Shown: positions 49,183 through 59,280 of the stretch, piece by piece | Layout: every line of letters begins with the position of its first letter | How positions within the stretch are numbered: position 1 is the stretch's first letter | Source: DASZQL01 sp964391865 | GTDB taxonomy: Bacteria; Planctomycetota; Phycisphaerae; Phycisphaerales; UBA1924 | NCBI GenBank assembly: GCA_964391865.1 | Contig: CAYMNQ010000005.1 | Location: 186,001 to 250,000 of the forward strand | Length of the DNA stretch: 64,000 bases | Direction: 5' to 3' | The notes under the pieces: model-generated | Database searches by the model: none | Seen by the model: only the letters and a program-made list of their open reading frames with translations | Told to the model about the DNA's origin: nothing | Position numbers and translations under genes: made by a program

Positions 49183-49793
49183 CACGCCGACTCCCCCTTC
49201 CCCGACGCGTCGAGATCGACAGAGCGCAACGCCGTGCGCGTCGGCACGGTGCTGCCGCGCCCCATCGAGACGATCTTCGCGCTGGTGTCGTAGGGCAACA
49301 GTTCGATGTACCACGCACGGGCCTTGCCTTCCGCGCCGGACCCGATGATCAACTCCACCGTGGGGCGCTGCTCGGTGGGCATGAACTCGACGCGCCATTC
49401 CGTGCCGCTGGCTTCGCGCCCGTCGATGAGCGCCTGCCGGACGCGCACCTCGTCCAGCTCGACGGGCTGTGTGAAGCGGTCGCGCTTCCACTCCGGCGCT
49501 GCGGTGCTCTCGGTGCGGCGGAGCGTCTCGAGTGTCATCTGGGCTGCTTTCCCGTCGTGGACGATCGCGATCGAATCGCCCCCCACCACGTCGCGGTGCG
49601 CCGCGGCGGAGAGCATCGCGGCGATGTTCTTCACGCTCGTCTCCGCGCGGCGCGCTTCAGTTGTCACCAGCCGCGGCACGACCGCGCCCGCGATGACCGT
49701 GAGCAGCACGATCACCACGATCAGCTCGATGAGCGTGAACGCGCCGTGCGCCCGGCGCTTTGCGCGGACGGTCCCGGGATGGAACGGACTCAT
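49179..49793 (-). CDS. gspH: Pseudopilin GspH (204 aa)
   Basis: Start ATG at 49793, preferred over the GTG at 49808 because GAGGTG lies upstream of it. The class III signal HGAFTLIELIVVIVLLTVIA has Glu5. A long C-terminal beta region follows. It sits between the major pseudopilin and gspI. Confidence 0.85.
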   Translation of the reverse strand: MSPFHPGTVRAKRRAHGAFTLIELIVVIVLLTVIAGAVVPRLVTTEARRAETSVKNIAAMLSAAAHRDVVGGDSIAIVHDGKAAQMTLETLRRTESTAAPEWKRDRFTQPVELDEVRVRQALIDGREASGTEWRVEFMPTEQRPTVELIIGSGAEGKARAWYIELLPYDTSAKIVSMGRGSTVPTRTALRSVDLDASGKGESAW

Positions 49794-49809
49794 TCGCACG
49801 CGCGGCACC

Positions 49810-50244
49810 TCACGGCTTCACGACATCCGCGTTCTCGCCCTCGCCGCCCGGCTTCGCGTCGGCGCCGTAACTCACGATGTCGAAGTCCGCCGTGTTCTTC
49901 TGGCCCGGCACCTCCAGGATGTACTTGTTGCCCCACGGGTCGAGCAGCTGCTCGGCGTTCTGGATGTACGGCCCATTCCACTTGCCCTCCTCGACGTTGC
50001 CGGGGCGTTCGAGCAGGATGTCAAGCGACGCGCCGGACTCCGGGTCGCCGCAGTCGGCGCGGTACAGGTTCAGAGCCGTCGCCAGCGATGTGGCGTTCGT
50101 GCCGGCGACCGCCTGCTTGCTCTGCCCCACGCGCGAGAGGAACCGCGGCGCGATCACCGCGGCGAGCACGCCGAGGATGATGATCACGACGATCGCTTCG
50201 ATCAGCGTGAAGCCCCTGACTGCCGACATGGAACGCTTGTTCAT
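49810..50244 (-). CDS. gspG: Major pseudopilin GspG (144 aa)
   Basis: ATG at 50244, with GGAG nine bases upstream. Class III signal RGFTLIEAIVVIIILGVLAA with Glu5. The C-terminal domain has the GspG signature PYIQNAEQLLDPWGNKYIL and a closing SYGADAKPGGEGENADV, the calcium-loop region. It builds the pseudopilus. Confidence 0.95.
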   Translation of the reverse strand: MNKRSMSAVRGFTLIEAIVVIIILGVLAAVIAPRFLSRVGQSKQAVAGTNATSLATALNLYRADCGDPESGASLDILLERPGNVEEGKWNGPYIQNAEQLLDPWGNKYILEVPGQKNTADFDIVSYGADAKPGGEGENADVVKP

Positions 50245-50259
50245 CGCACCGTTCTCCAT

Positions 50260-51522
50260 TCAACCACCAATGCTGTCCTGCAGGGAAATCAGCGGCAGCA
50301 GCACGCTGAGCACCACGAACCCGACCACGCACGCGAGCACCACGATCAGCAGCGGCGGCAGCACCGACGTGAAGAGCTTGATGCTCTGCTCGGTCTTGTC
50401 CTCGAACGCGTCCGCCGCCTGCGCGAGCATTTCGTCCAACTTGCCCGTGCGCTCGCCCAACCCGACGATCTGAACCAAAAGCGGCGGGAAATAGCCGCTG
50501 CGTTCCATCGGCTCGGAGATCGTCTCGCCGGCCGACAGGCGGTCGCACACCTCCTCGATCGCGCCCTCCATCGCCTTGTTCCCCAGCGTGGCGCGCGTGA
50601 TGCGCAGCGACGTGAGCACCGGCAGACCCGCGCCGACCAGCGTGCCGAACGTCCGCGTAAACCGCGCGACAGCGACGTCACGCACCATCGCGCCGAGCAC
50701 CGGCACCTGCAGCGTGAGCCGGTCGATCTGCAAGCGCGTCTCGGGCTGCGCGTACAGCCGCGAGATGCCCCACGCCGCCCCCGCCCCACAAAGCAGCACG
50801 AGCCACCAGTACGCCCCGAAGAACGACGCGACGCCCTGCACCACCTGCGTGGGCCACGGCAGGCTGATCACCTGCCCCTCCACCGCGCGCAGCACGCGCG
50901 GCACGATGACCGTCACCACGATGATGATCGCGACGCCCACCGCCGCCAGGATGATCGCGGGGTACAGCAGCGCGCCCATCAGCGATCGGCGCAGCTTCAC
51001 ATCGCGGTCGAGCAGCCGCGCCGCCTGCATCAGCACCTCGCCCAGCCGCCCGGACATCTCGCCCGCGTGGACCAGATTGATCACAAGATCGGTGAACGGC
51101 CTGCCGAACGATCGCATCGAATCGCTCATCGACTGCCCGTGCTCCACGCCGTCGATCAGCCGTTCGAGCATGCGCTTCTGCGATTCGCTGCGCCCTTGAC
51201 GCATGATGGTGCGCAGCGCCTGCACCAGCGGCAGCCCGGCGCTGACGGCGGTCGCCAACTCCCGGATGAAATTCGACATCTCGCCGCGCGACATGACGCG
51301 CCCAAACCCGGTGCGCACCGCGCCGGTGCCGCCAGTCGCGGCTCTGGGCGACTGGTGCATCGAGCCCGCCGCCCCGCTCACCTCCGCGATCGCCGTAGGC
51401 ACAGTGCCGCGCTCGCGCAGCAGCCGGATCGCTGTCGCCCGATCCGGCGCGTCGATCACCCCCGCGCCGGGCGACATAGCGAGGGTTCGATCATTCGCAA
51501 GCTGGTACTCAAACGTCGGCAT
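50260..51522 (-). CDS. gspF: Type II secretion platform protein GspF (420 aa)
   Basis: Two GspF domains, with membrane helices at about 190-215, 235-260 and 390-412. The typical MPTFEYQ start, REMSNFIRELATAVSAGLPLVQAL and MVRDVAVARFTRTFGTLVGAGLP motifs are present. It is the inner-membrane platform around which GspE drives pseudopilus assembly. Confidence 0.95.
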   Translation of the reverse strand: MPTFEYQLANDRTLAMSPGAGVIDAPDRATAIRLLRERGTVPTAIAEVSGAAGSMHQSPRAATGGTGAVRTGFGRVMSRGEMSNFIRELATAVSAGLPLVQALRTIMRQGRSESQKRMLERLIDGVEHGQSMSDSMRSFGRPFTDLVINLVHAGEMSGRLGEVLMQAARLLDRDVKLRRSLMGALLYPAIILAAVGVAIIIVVTVIVPRVLRAVEGQVISLPWPTQVVQGVASFFGAYWWLVLLCGAGAAWGISRLYAQPETRLQIDRLTLQVPVLGAMVRDVAVARFTRTFGTLVGAGLPVLTSLRITRATLGNKAMEGAIEEVCDRLSAGETISEPMERSGYFPPLLVQIVGLGERTGKLDEMLAQAADAFEDKTEQSIKLFTSVLPPLLIVVLACVVGFVVLSVLLPLISLQDSIGG

Positions 51523-51580
51523 GCCCGATCAGTTCTTCCGTGTCCACTCAATGCCCAGTGCCTATTGCCCAGCGCCTCAT

Positions 51581-53251
51581 CTACTTCTTCCCAAAGCTCT
51601 CCTCCGAATCCTGAGTCGCCCTCAGCACTTCATCGATCGTCGTCTGCCCCATCGCGGCTTTCAAGATGCCGTCGCGCCGCATCGTTACGTGCTCCGCGCC
51701 CATGATCTTGATGAGTTCCTGCGCCGTCATGTTCTCGCTGATCGCGCTGCGCAGCGGCGGGTTGACGATGATCATCTCGTAGTACCCGATCCGCCCGCGA
51801 GTCCCGCTCCCCTCGCACTTCTCGCAGCCCCGCCCGCGGTAGCAACGATCGTTCACGAACATCGCCCGCTCCGCCGGCTGCAGCCGGTGCTTCACCGCGT
51901 CGCTCAGCGGCATCTCCTCGCGGCAGAACTCGCAGATCCGCCGACCCAGCCGCTGCGCGATGATCCCCTCCAGCACGCTCGCCAGCAGGAACGGCTCAAC
52001 TTCCATGTCGATCAAACGCCCGATCGCGCTCACCGCGTCGTTCGTGTGCAGCGTCGAGAAGAGCAAGTGCCCCGTGAGCGCCGAGCGCACCGCGATGTCC
52101 GCCGTCTCACGGTCGCGGATCTCGCCCACCATGATCACGTCCGGATCCTGTCGCAGAATCGAGCGCAGCCCCGTAGCGAACGTCAGCCCGCGCTTCGGGT
52201 TCACCGGCATCTGGTTCACCCCGGGCAGTTCGTACTCCACCGGGTCTTCGATCGTGATGATCTTCAGCGACGGGTCGTACAGCTTCGTCAGCGCCGCGTA
52301 CAGTGTCGTCGTCTTGCCGCTGCCCGTCGGCCCCGTGACCAGCAGCATGCCGTGCGGCAGGTCGATCAACTTCTGAATCGCCTCGCGCTGTTTCTCGTTC
52401 ATCCCGAGCTGCACGAGGTCCAGCTTCACCGACTCCTTGTCGAGGATGCGCATCACGACGCTCTCGCCCCAAATCGTCGGCACCGTTGAGACGCGGATGT
52501 CCACCTTCCGCCCCTCGAAACGCAGCGTGATGTGCCCGTCCTGCGGCACGTACCGCTCCGCGATGTTCATCCCCGCCATGATCTTCACCCGGCTTGTGAT
52601 CGCCGGCTGCAGATGCTTGGGCGGCGACGACTGCTCCACCAGCACACCATCGATCCGGTACTTCACGCTCACCTTCTTCTCGAAGGGCTCGATGTGAACG
52701 TCGCTCGCCCGGCCGCGGACCGCTTCAAGGATCGTCAGATTCACCAGATTGATCAGCGTCGGCTGCTCCGCCATGCGGTGCAGTTCTTCAGCGTCGACCG
52801 CTTCGAGGTTGGCGACGAGCTCATCGTCGGCCGTCGTCTCGCCCCCAAGCCGCGACGCGAGTTCTGCCGCCGTGGTCCCGTACACCTCGCGCAGCATCTC
52901 GCGGAAGATCTCCGTCTCGATCGCGTACCGCGACACCGGCATCCCGGACACGACGGAAAGCTCATCCGCCGCCAGAAAATCCGCCGGATCGAGCATCAGC
53001 ACGTGCAGCCGCCCGCCCTCGACCTTGAAGGGCACGGCCCGCAGCCGCATTGCTTGGTCCGCCTGAATGAGCCGCGCCGCCCCCGGCTCGACCTCGGGCC
53101 GCCCCGTCAGCATGGGCGTCCCAGCATCGCCGCCAATCGCCGCCGCTGCTGCCCTTCCGGTCTGTCGAGAATCAATCGCGGTCACGAGCACCTCATCAAA
53201 CAGCGGCTCAACCCATCGCTCCAACGCCGAGAGCGCGAGTCTACGCGCCAT
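51581..53251 (-). CDS. gspE: Type II secretion ATPase GspE (556 aa)
   Basis: N-terminal N1E/MshEN-like domain, then the ATPase core: GPTGSGKTTTLYAAL (Walker A), EDPVEYELPGVNQM (Asp box), LRSILRQDPDVIMVGEIRD (Walker B) and LSTLHTNDA (His box). A Cys4 zinc motif (CEFC...CEKCEG) follows. First gene of the secretion operon, 58 bases before gspF. Confidence 0.96.
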   Translation of the reverse strand: MARRLALSALERWVEPLFDEVLVTAIDSRQTGRAAAAAIGGDAGTPMLTGRPEVEPGAARLIQADQAMRLRAVPFKVEGGRLHVLMLDPADFLAADELSVVSGMPVSRYAIETEIFREMLREVYGTTAAELASRLGGETTADDELVANLEAVDAEELHRMAEQPTLINLVNLTILEAVRGRASDVHIEPFEKKVSVKYRIDGVLVEQSSPPKHLQPAITSRVKIMAGMNIAERYVPQDGHITLRFEGRKVDIRVSTVPTIWGESVVMRILDKESVKLDLVQLGMNEKQREAIQKLIDLPHGMLLVTGPTGSGKTTTLYAALTKLYDPSLKIITIEDPVEYELPGVNQMPVNPKRGLTFATGLRSILRQDPDVIMVGEIRDRETADIAVRSALTGHLLFSTLHTNDAVSAIGRLIDMEVEPFLLASVLEGIIAQRLGRRICEFCREEMPLSDAVKHRLQPAERAMFVNDRCYRGRGCEKCEGSGTRGRIGYYEMIIVNPPLRSAISENMTAQELIKIMGAEHVTMRRDGILKAAMGQTTIDEVLRATQDSEESFGKK

Positions 53252-53353
53252 CCCGGCGCGCAGCCATAGCCCTCCCCCTGCCGCTGAACGAATGAACTTG
53301 TCCCAAATTGCCGCCCACGCGGAGATTCTTACCGGCGCCGACGCGGTTCGGCT

Positions 53354-54601
53354 TCAAAGAGACCTCCATCGACCGCTCGAAAAGAACTGGACCGACCCGC
53401 CCGCCGTGGACGGCATCTCCGCCCGCTGCTCGGGAGTCAGCATCCCCTCCACCTGTTTGCGGGCCGCTTCGTCAAATTCGAAGAGTTCGACCCTGAGTCG
53501 TTGGGCCGGACTGTCAGGCGGCGGGACATCGCCGCCGCCGCGGAACCCGTGGAGCTCCTCGCGTCCCTCGATCTTCGCGAGAATTTCTTCGGGGATCGCC
53601 GACTCCTCCCAGCGGAACTCTGCCTCCAACACGCGGTCAAGGAGCTTCCATCGCCGCGTCGTGTACCCCTCGGCGAAGGAAGCGAGCGATGCCCGCTGCT
53701 CCGCGCTGAGCGAGCCAAGCTTCGTCGCCGCTTCAACGTACCGCTCCACCCGCCCGGGCGCTCGGAAGCGGGCGAGCGACTCGCGCACAAAGCCCCGCCG
53801 CAGTTCTTCCGCCAGGTCGTGCGGCAACAATTCCGCGAGCCGCCGAACGGCCCGAGCGTTCACGTCGCGCACCCGAATACGCAGGGCACGCGATTGCTCA
53901 AAGGTCTGTCGCGCCGCCGGCGGATCACTCTCCAGTGTTTCCTGGAACGCCTTGCCTTTCGCGTCCAGAAATCGGTGCCGTTCCGCCAACGCCGCGTCAA
54001 GGTCGCGGCTGTACTGCTCCAGCACCGCCGCCATCGCTTCCGACGGCGCGAGATTCGGCGCCACCCGTGCGAACAGTCGGATCACATCAACCCCCTCGCC
54101 CGCCAGCCACCCGTGCCGGACTTGTTTCATCCGGCGCAGCTCGCGCTCGACCAGCGGCCAACGCGTCGCCTGATCCGCCGTCAGGAGTGCCGTCAGGTCA
54201 TCGAGAAACTGCTTCTCGAGCTTCTCCTTCTGCTCGCCCCACTTCTGAATCCGCTCGCGAAGCGGATCGAGAATTCGCTGATCCTGAAGGGCTTCTGCTT
54301 TCTCAACGAGCGGCGCGCCGAACTCCCGCACCTCTCGCGCCCCCTGCTCGATCTGCGACCGAAACGCCTCGAACAAATCGAACATCGAGGTGCGCTCGTC
54401 GTCGCCCAGCTTCAGCACGCGCACGAACACGCCAAGATCAGACCGTGAAAAATCGGTGTCAGCCCCGCCGCCGCGCTCCGGCAGGAACGACATCGACATC
54501 ACCGACTGCCCCAGCGCCGGCGCCGCTCCGAACATCGCAGCGAAGCCGAACACCGCCGAGACAACTACGGCTCGCACGAACACGCGCCGACGCTCGTTCA
54601 T
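53354..54601 (-). CDS. Secreted helical protein, LTXXQ/Spy-like, paralog 1 (415 aa)
   Basis: ATG at 54601; signal peptide ending PALGQ. Mostly alpha-helical and charged. Two LTXXQ-like helical units are recognisable: LGDDERTSMFDLFEAFRSQ near residue 60, and LGSLSAEQRASLASFAEG near 295. A related unit near the C-terminus reads MLTPEQRAEMPS. The family (CpxP, Spy) includes periplasmic chaperones. It lies 102 bases upstream of gspE on the same strand. Confidence 0.7.
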   Translation of the reverse strand: MNERRRVFVRAVVVSAVFGFAAMFGAAPALGQSVMSMSFLPERGGGADTDFSRSDLGVFVRVLKLGDDERTSMFDLFEAFRSQIEQGAREVREFGAPLVEKAEALQDQRILDPLRERIQKWGEQKEKLEKQFLDDLTALLTADQATRWPLVERELRRMKQVRHGWLAGEGVDVIRLFARVAPNLAPSEAMAAVLEQYSRDLDAALAERHRFLDAKGKAFQETLESDPPAARQTFEQSRALRIRVRDVNARAVRRLAELLPHDLAEELRRGFVRESLARFRAPGRVERYVEAATKLGSLSAEQRASLASFAEGYTTRRWKLLDRVLEAEFRWEESAIPEEILAKIEGREELHGFRGGGDVPPPDSPAQRLRVELFEFDEAARKQVEGMLTPEQRAEMPSTAGGSVQFFSSGRWRSL

Positions 54602-54661
54602 GGCAATCAACCTCCCGGTCCGCTGCGACCGCTCAATCGGACTTCTCAGAATACCGGGAGT

Positions 54662-56140
54662 TCACGGCTTGGGCGGCTCGGCTGGCTTCTTCTCCTCCGC
54701 CGGCGGCGCGCCGCCGGGGCCGGTGGTCACGATGATCACGTCCTCAGTCCCCTCGCCGCCGGGCGGGATGGCGCTGCCGTCCGTCACCGCGTGAACTTCC
54801 GTGGTCTGCGAATGAACGCCGTCCGGCCCCGTGGTGGTCGAGACCGTGGCGAAGACGCCCACCGCCTCGCCCGGCACCTCGCTCAGCTCGCCGGCATCGG
54901 GCCGCTGGCGTTTCTCGGGCAAGCGCGACTTCTGATCGTCATTCAGCGTCGACTTCAGCGAATCGACCATCCGGTCGTCGAGCTTCTTCCGCGCCGCGCG
55001 GTGGTCGGCCTGCGGGTCCTTCGGCTCGCCGCCGCCGTCCTCGTTGGTGCGCATGCGGAACGTTGCGGCGCCGCCCATCCCCGGCAAAATAAACTCCGCC
55101 CCGCCGCCCTTCTCGTCCATCTCGCGGATCGTCGACGCCCACTTCGAGTTGATCGACTCGCTCTCGCGCTCGTACTCCTCCATCAGCGCTTCGACCGTCT
55201 TCTTTTGCTCCGAGCTCAGATCGTTGTACTTCGACGCGGCTTTCAGCGCTTTCCGCGCGTACGTCTCGCGGTACACGCTGGGGAAGCTGGCCTTCTGCAC
55301 GGCTTTGTCGAACTTGGGCTGCGCGTCCGTCGGCAGCGCCGCCGCGATCTGCCGCGCGTACCGCTGGTTCACGTCGCGGATCTTCTTCGACGCCTCGCGC
55401 ATCTCCGCCATGACTTTTTGAAGCTCGCCGTCCTGCGCGCCTTGTTCGAGCCGCATCATCCCACCCGCGCCGAAGACGCTCGGCATCTTCTCTTCCTGGA
55501 TTTTCTGCCGCTCTCCCAGCGCGCGGTCGAGGTCCGTTTCGTACTGCTCCATCAGTGGCTTGAGCGAGGGCTCCGCCTCCTTCGGCAGCTTCAGATCGTC
55601 GACCACGCGCACCAGGTCGAGCGCTTCGCCGGCCAGCCGCCCGCGCGGCAACTGCTGATCTCGCCGGCGCATCCGCTCGAGGTTCCCCCACTTCGCCGAC
55701 TGCTCGTCCGTCAGCATCGTCTTCATGTCGTCGAAGAAGCCCTTTTCGAGCTTCTCGCGCGCCGCACGCATCCGCCCCATGATCTCCGGCATCTTGTCGC
55801 GGAAGAGCGTGGGTTCCTGCGATTCCTGAAACTCGTCGCGCAGCGCCTGCATCTCCTTGCGGTTCTTCGAGCTCATCTCCTGATGCTCGGCTTGCATCGC
55901 TTCGAGCAGCGACTTCGCCGCCTCGCGCTGTTCCTCGGTCAGCCCCAGCAGGTTGCCGTAGCGATCAAGCTCCCCGGTGCTGACCGGCGGCTCCGTGCCG
56001 CGCCCGAACCCGCCGCCGCCGGGCCCGCCCGAGATGATCATCGGCTGCGCCGTCGCCGTGCTCACGGGCAACGGCAGCCCCGCCGCCAACACCACGCCGA
56101 ACACCGCCGCCACGCCGAGACGTTTGATGATCCGCTTCAC
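54662..56140 (-). CDS. Secreted helical protein, LTXXQ/Spy-like, paralog 2 (492 aa)
   Basis: GTG at 56140, with GAGGAGG seven bases upstream. Signal peptide ending TATAQ. Helical units LGLTEEQREAAKSLLEAMQ (near 62) and LSSEQKKTVEALMEEYERE (near 305), then an acidic Pro-rich tail. Same build as its neighbours on both sides. The functional role, perhaps chaperoning secretion substrates, is inferred from position upstream of the type II operon. Confidence 0.7.
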   Translation of the reverse strand: MKRIIKRLGVAAVFGVVLAAGLPLPVSTATAQPMIISGGPGGGGFGRGTEPPVSTGELDRYGNLLGLTEEQREAAKSLLEAMQAEHQEMSSKNRKEMQALRDEFQESQEPTLFRDKMPEIMGRMRAAREKLEKGFFDDMKTMLTDEQSAKWGNLERMRRRDQQLPRGRLAGEALDLVRVVDDLKLPKEAEPSLKPLMEQYETDLDRALGERQKIQEEKMPSVFGAGGMMRLEQGAQDGELQKVMAEMREASKKIRDVNQRYARQIAAALPTDAQPKFDKAVQKASFPSVYRETYARKALKAASKYNDLSSEQKKTVEALMEEYERESESINSKWASTIREMDEKGGGAEFILPGMGGAATFRMRTNEDGGGEPKDPQADHRAARKKLDDRMVDSLKSTLNDDQKSRLPEKRQRPDAGELSEVPGEAVGVFATVSTTTGPDGVHSQTTEVHAVTDGSAIPPGGEGTEDVIIVTTGPGGAPPAEEKKPAEPPKP

Positions 56141-56318
56141 CGGGGTGCCTCCTCATTGAGCGCCGCGCGAGCACGCGCGGCGGATCACAACTTGCGGACC
56201 GCTCTGGGCCCGCCACACCCGCCCGGACGCGCCGCCCGGCGCGCCCCCGTCACAAACCCAAAAAGAAAACGGGCCGGCGCTCGCCGACCCGTGTGACCGA
56301 TTCATACAAAACCCGAAC

Positions 56319-57515
56319 TTAAGCGCCGTCGCGGCCTTCGCGACCGCCGCCCTGGCGCCAGTCGCGTTCTTGCCGCTCGGGCAGCTTGGCGGCCTGCTCC
56401 TCGGTCAGCACCGCGCGGAGTTTCTCGACTGTCTTGTCATCGAGCTCGCGCCGGGCGCGCTGGGCGCTGCGGACGTCTTCGTTGCCCATGCCGCCGCCGA
56501 ACATCTGCATGATCGTGCGGGTCTTCTCCGAGTCCTCGACCGCCGCCGCCCACTTCTCGTTGAGCGCCGCCGCCTCGCGCGCGTGCCCCTCGGCGATCGC
56601 GTCGACCTGCGCTTTCTGCTCGCCCGTCAGGTCGCTCATCTTCACCGACATCTCGACCGCGCGGTTCGCGTAGCTCGGGCGGTAGACGCGCGGGAAGCTG
56701 CGCTGCAGGAACTCGTCGTTGAACTTCTTCTTCTCTTCTTCGCTGAGCGAGCCTTCGATGAGTCGGGCGTACTTGCGGTTGATGTCGCGCACCTTCAGGC
56801 CCGCGTCGCGCGCCTTGCCGAAGAGCTCGTTCACCTTGTCCATCTGCCCCTGCTGCCAGAGCTCCATGCCCTGATCCATGCTCGCCTTGTAAATCTCATC
56901 GCGCTCGCTCGCGGCCCGCTCGACTTCCGTCTCGTATTGCTTGACGGTCGGCTCGATCGTCGCTTTCGACTCGGGCGAGAGCTTCACGTCCTCCACCAGC
57001 CGCACAATGTCCACCGCTTCGCCGCTCAAAAAGCCTTGCTGCAGCGATTTTTCGCGCTTGCGCGAGCGCTGGTACTCAGCGAGCAATTCCGTCTGCGCCG
57101 GTTCGAGCACGGCGCCGAGGTCGTTGAAGAACGCGGCCTCCATCGTCTTCAGCTTTGCCTCGGCTTTCTCGCCGATCGGGCGCAGGTCGCGCCACACGCT
57201 GGGGTCGCGCGTCTCTTGAAACTCCTGCCGCGCCGACTCCATCGCGTCGCGCAGCCCGCTCGCCATCTCCGAATGCTGCGCCTGGAACGCCGCGAGCAGA
57301 TCGTTGGCGGCGGCGATCTGATCGTCGTTCAGCTTCAGCTTCTCCGACATACGCTCGATGTCGCGCGTCGTGAGCGACGGATCGACCAACTCTCGCATCC
57401 CCATACCGCCGCGGAACTGCGCCCGCGCCTCCGGCACGATGCTCAGCATCGCCGCCGTCACAAGCACGCCGCACACCGCACGCCCCATCCATCCGCGACC
57501 GATCATCCCACGCAT
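56319..57515 (-). CDS. Secreted helical protein, LTXXQ/Spy-like, paralog 3 (398 aa)
   Basis: Start ATG at 57515; signal peptide ending EARAQ. Helical units KLNDDQIAAANDLLAAFQAQ and MSDLTGEQKAQVDAIAEG match the spacing in the other two paralogs, and each has a third unit near the end (VLTEEQAAKLPERQ). First of three tandem copies, 178 bases before paralog 2. Confidence 0.7.
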   Translation of the reverse strand: MRGMIGRGWMGRAVCGVLVTAAMLSIVPEARAQFRGGMGMRELVDPSLTTRDIERMSEKLKLNDDQIAAANDLLAAFQAQHSEMASGLRDAMESARQEFQETRDPSVWRDLRPIGEKAEAKLKTMEAAFFNDLGAVLEPAQTELLAEYQRSRKREKSLQQGFLSGEAVDIVRLVEDVKLSPESKATIEPTVKQYETEVERAASERDEIYKASMDQGMELWQQGQMDKVNELFGKARDAGLKVRDINRKYARLIEGSLSEEEKKKFNDEFLQRSFPRVYRPSYANRAVEMSVKMSDLTGEQKAQVDAIAEGHAREAAALNEKWAAAVEDSEKTRTIMQMFGGGMGNEDVRSAQRARRELDDKTVEKLRAVLTEEQAAKLPERQERDWRQGGGREGRDGA

Positions 57516-57777
57516 GACGTTCCATCTCCTTGCTGTTCGCCGAGCGCTCAAGCGCCGAGCGGAGAGTTCAACCGCCGACCGCTGATCATTGTTGCACAAC
57601 CAACCGGCCGAATCCACACACCTACCAAACGTTTCGCTCACAGGTTTCTTGCAGATTCACAATGACGCAGCGCGAAACGTTCCACGGGGCACGGGTTCAG
57701 CCCTTCTTCAATCCGTGTGAACCTCTGTCAATCCGCGACCGAACGCTTCCCTCCGCGTCTCCGCGGTGAACTCATTC

Positions 57778-59280
57778 TCAGGAGGCCGCCGCCCACGACG
57801 TCCCGGGCAGATCAAGCCTCCAGCAGTTTTTTCCCGCCCGCTTGGCTTCGTACAGCCTCGCATCCGCCGCGGCGATCAGCGCCGCCGGCGTGCGCGACTG
57901 CCCCGGTACCTCCGCCGCCGCCGCCCCGATGCTCACCGTCACCGGCACGCGCTTCCCGTCGTGCATGATCCGCGCGTTCTCCACCGCTTGGCGTACGCGC
58001 TCGGCGAGCGAGTCCGCCGCGTGAATCCGGCACTGCGGCGCGATGATCGCGAATTCCTCACCGCCGTAGCGCGCCACGAAGTCGAATTTGCGGGCCGAGC
58101 GATCGATCGCCTCCGCCACGCCGCGCAGCACCAGATCGCCCGCGAGATGCCCGAGCTGGTCGTTGATCTGCTTGAAGTCGTCAAGGTCGCACAGCATGAG
58201 CAGAACCGCCTCGCCCGTTCGGCTGGCGCGCTCGATCTCTTCCTCCAGCCGATCGTCGAATGCCGCCCGATTCTTCACGCCCGTCAGCGGGTCGGTCGTC
58301 ACGCGGCGCAGCAGGTCGCTCTGGCGATGGTGCATCTCGCGGTTCTCGGCTTCGCTCGCCAGCGCAAGCTCCGCCAGCGCCGCCGTAATACTCGCACGAA
58401 GCGCACCGGCCGGCGGCACATCGCCGTACGCGAGCACCGCCGCACGCTCGAACCGCACGAGCATCTCCGCCCGACAGCCCAGCCACCGCTCGGGCGATAA
58501 GCCCAGCAGCCGTTCCGCCGCCGGCTGCAGCGCATCGAGCGCTGCCTCGCTCGGCGCGCCATCACCCAACGTCCACGCCGCCAATTCGCCCACGCGCAAC
58601 GCCCGCGGCAACAGCCACGCCTCGCCCCCAGGCGGGTCGTTCTCAAGATCGCCCGCCACTTCGATCGCCACCGTCAGATCGCGCGCCACGCCCCACGAAC
58701 GCAGCACCGCCGCCGTCAGTTCCGCGCCGCCCGCGCCGAGTTCAGCAGACTCGATCACGCGCAGCCGTGATGCCCCCTCGCCGCGCTCGAACGCGCGCGC
58801 CAGACTCTCGGCACCCGGGAATTCCGCGTCGAGTGCCCCGAGCCGGCCGACCTCGAACAGCAGCGCCGCGGTCCCCGCCATCTCCGCGCGACCGTAGTCC
58901 ACGGCGTGCGCCAGAGCGCGCGTCACGATCGTGCGGACCATCGACCGCCGCCGCAATGCCCGCCGCGCCAACGCGATCGCATCACCCGTCTCTTCTTCAA
59001 CTTCAAGCCCCGCGACCCCTGCAATCTTCGTGCCCCGCGCGCCGATCCCTTCGATCGCGCTCAGCAGATCGCCCGGCGGCTCGGGCAACCGCACGCGCCC
59101 GCTCGCCGCAAACTTCAGCACCCGCGCCGCCACGCCAGGGTCCGACTCGACGCACGCGTGCAGTTCGTCGATCGATTCGCCATGCCCGCATAGTTCCAGC
59201 AGGCGCGCGACCTCCGCGCTTGGGCTGCGACGCAACCCGCGCTGCTCGATCATCCGCACCGCTCCTTCCAATCGCGGCAT
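57778..59280 (-). CDS. HDOD-domain diguanylate cyclase (500 aa)
   Basis: Start ATG at 59280. Residues about 15-210 form an HDOD domain (ELHACVESDPGVAARVLKFA, ALAHAVDYGRAEMAGTAALLFEVG). The C-terminal third is a GGDEF domain: DPLTGVKNRAAFDDRL, LMLCDLDDFKQINDQLGH, and YGGEEFAII as the active signature. It should make cyclic-di-GMP. It lies upstream of the LTXXQ genes on the same strand. Confidence 0.9.
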   Translation of the reverse strand: MPRLEGAVRMIEQRGLRRSPSAEVARLLELCGHGESIDELHACVESDPGVAARVLKFAASGRVRLPEPPGDLLSAIEGIGARGTKIAGVAGLEVEEETGDAIALARRALRRRSMVRTIVTRALAHAVDYGRAEMAGTAALLFEVGRLGALDAEFPGAESLARAFERGEGASRLRVIESAELGAGGAELTAAVLRSWGVARDLTVAIEVAGDLENDPPGGEAWLLPRALRVGELAAWTLGDGAPSEAALDALQPAAERLLGLSPERWLGCRAEMLVRFERAAVLAYGDVPPAGALRASITAALAELALASEAENREMHHRQSDLLRRVTTDPLTGVKNRAAFDDRLEEEIERASRTGEAVLLMLCDLDDFKQINDQLGHLAGDLVLRGVAEAIDRSARKFDFVARYGGEEFAIIAPQCRIHAADSLAERVRQAVENARIMHDGKRVPVTVSIGAAAAEVPGQSRTPAALIAAADARLYEAKRAGKNCWRLDLPGTSWAAAS

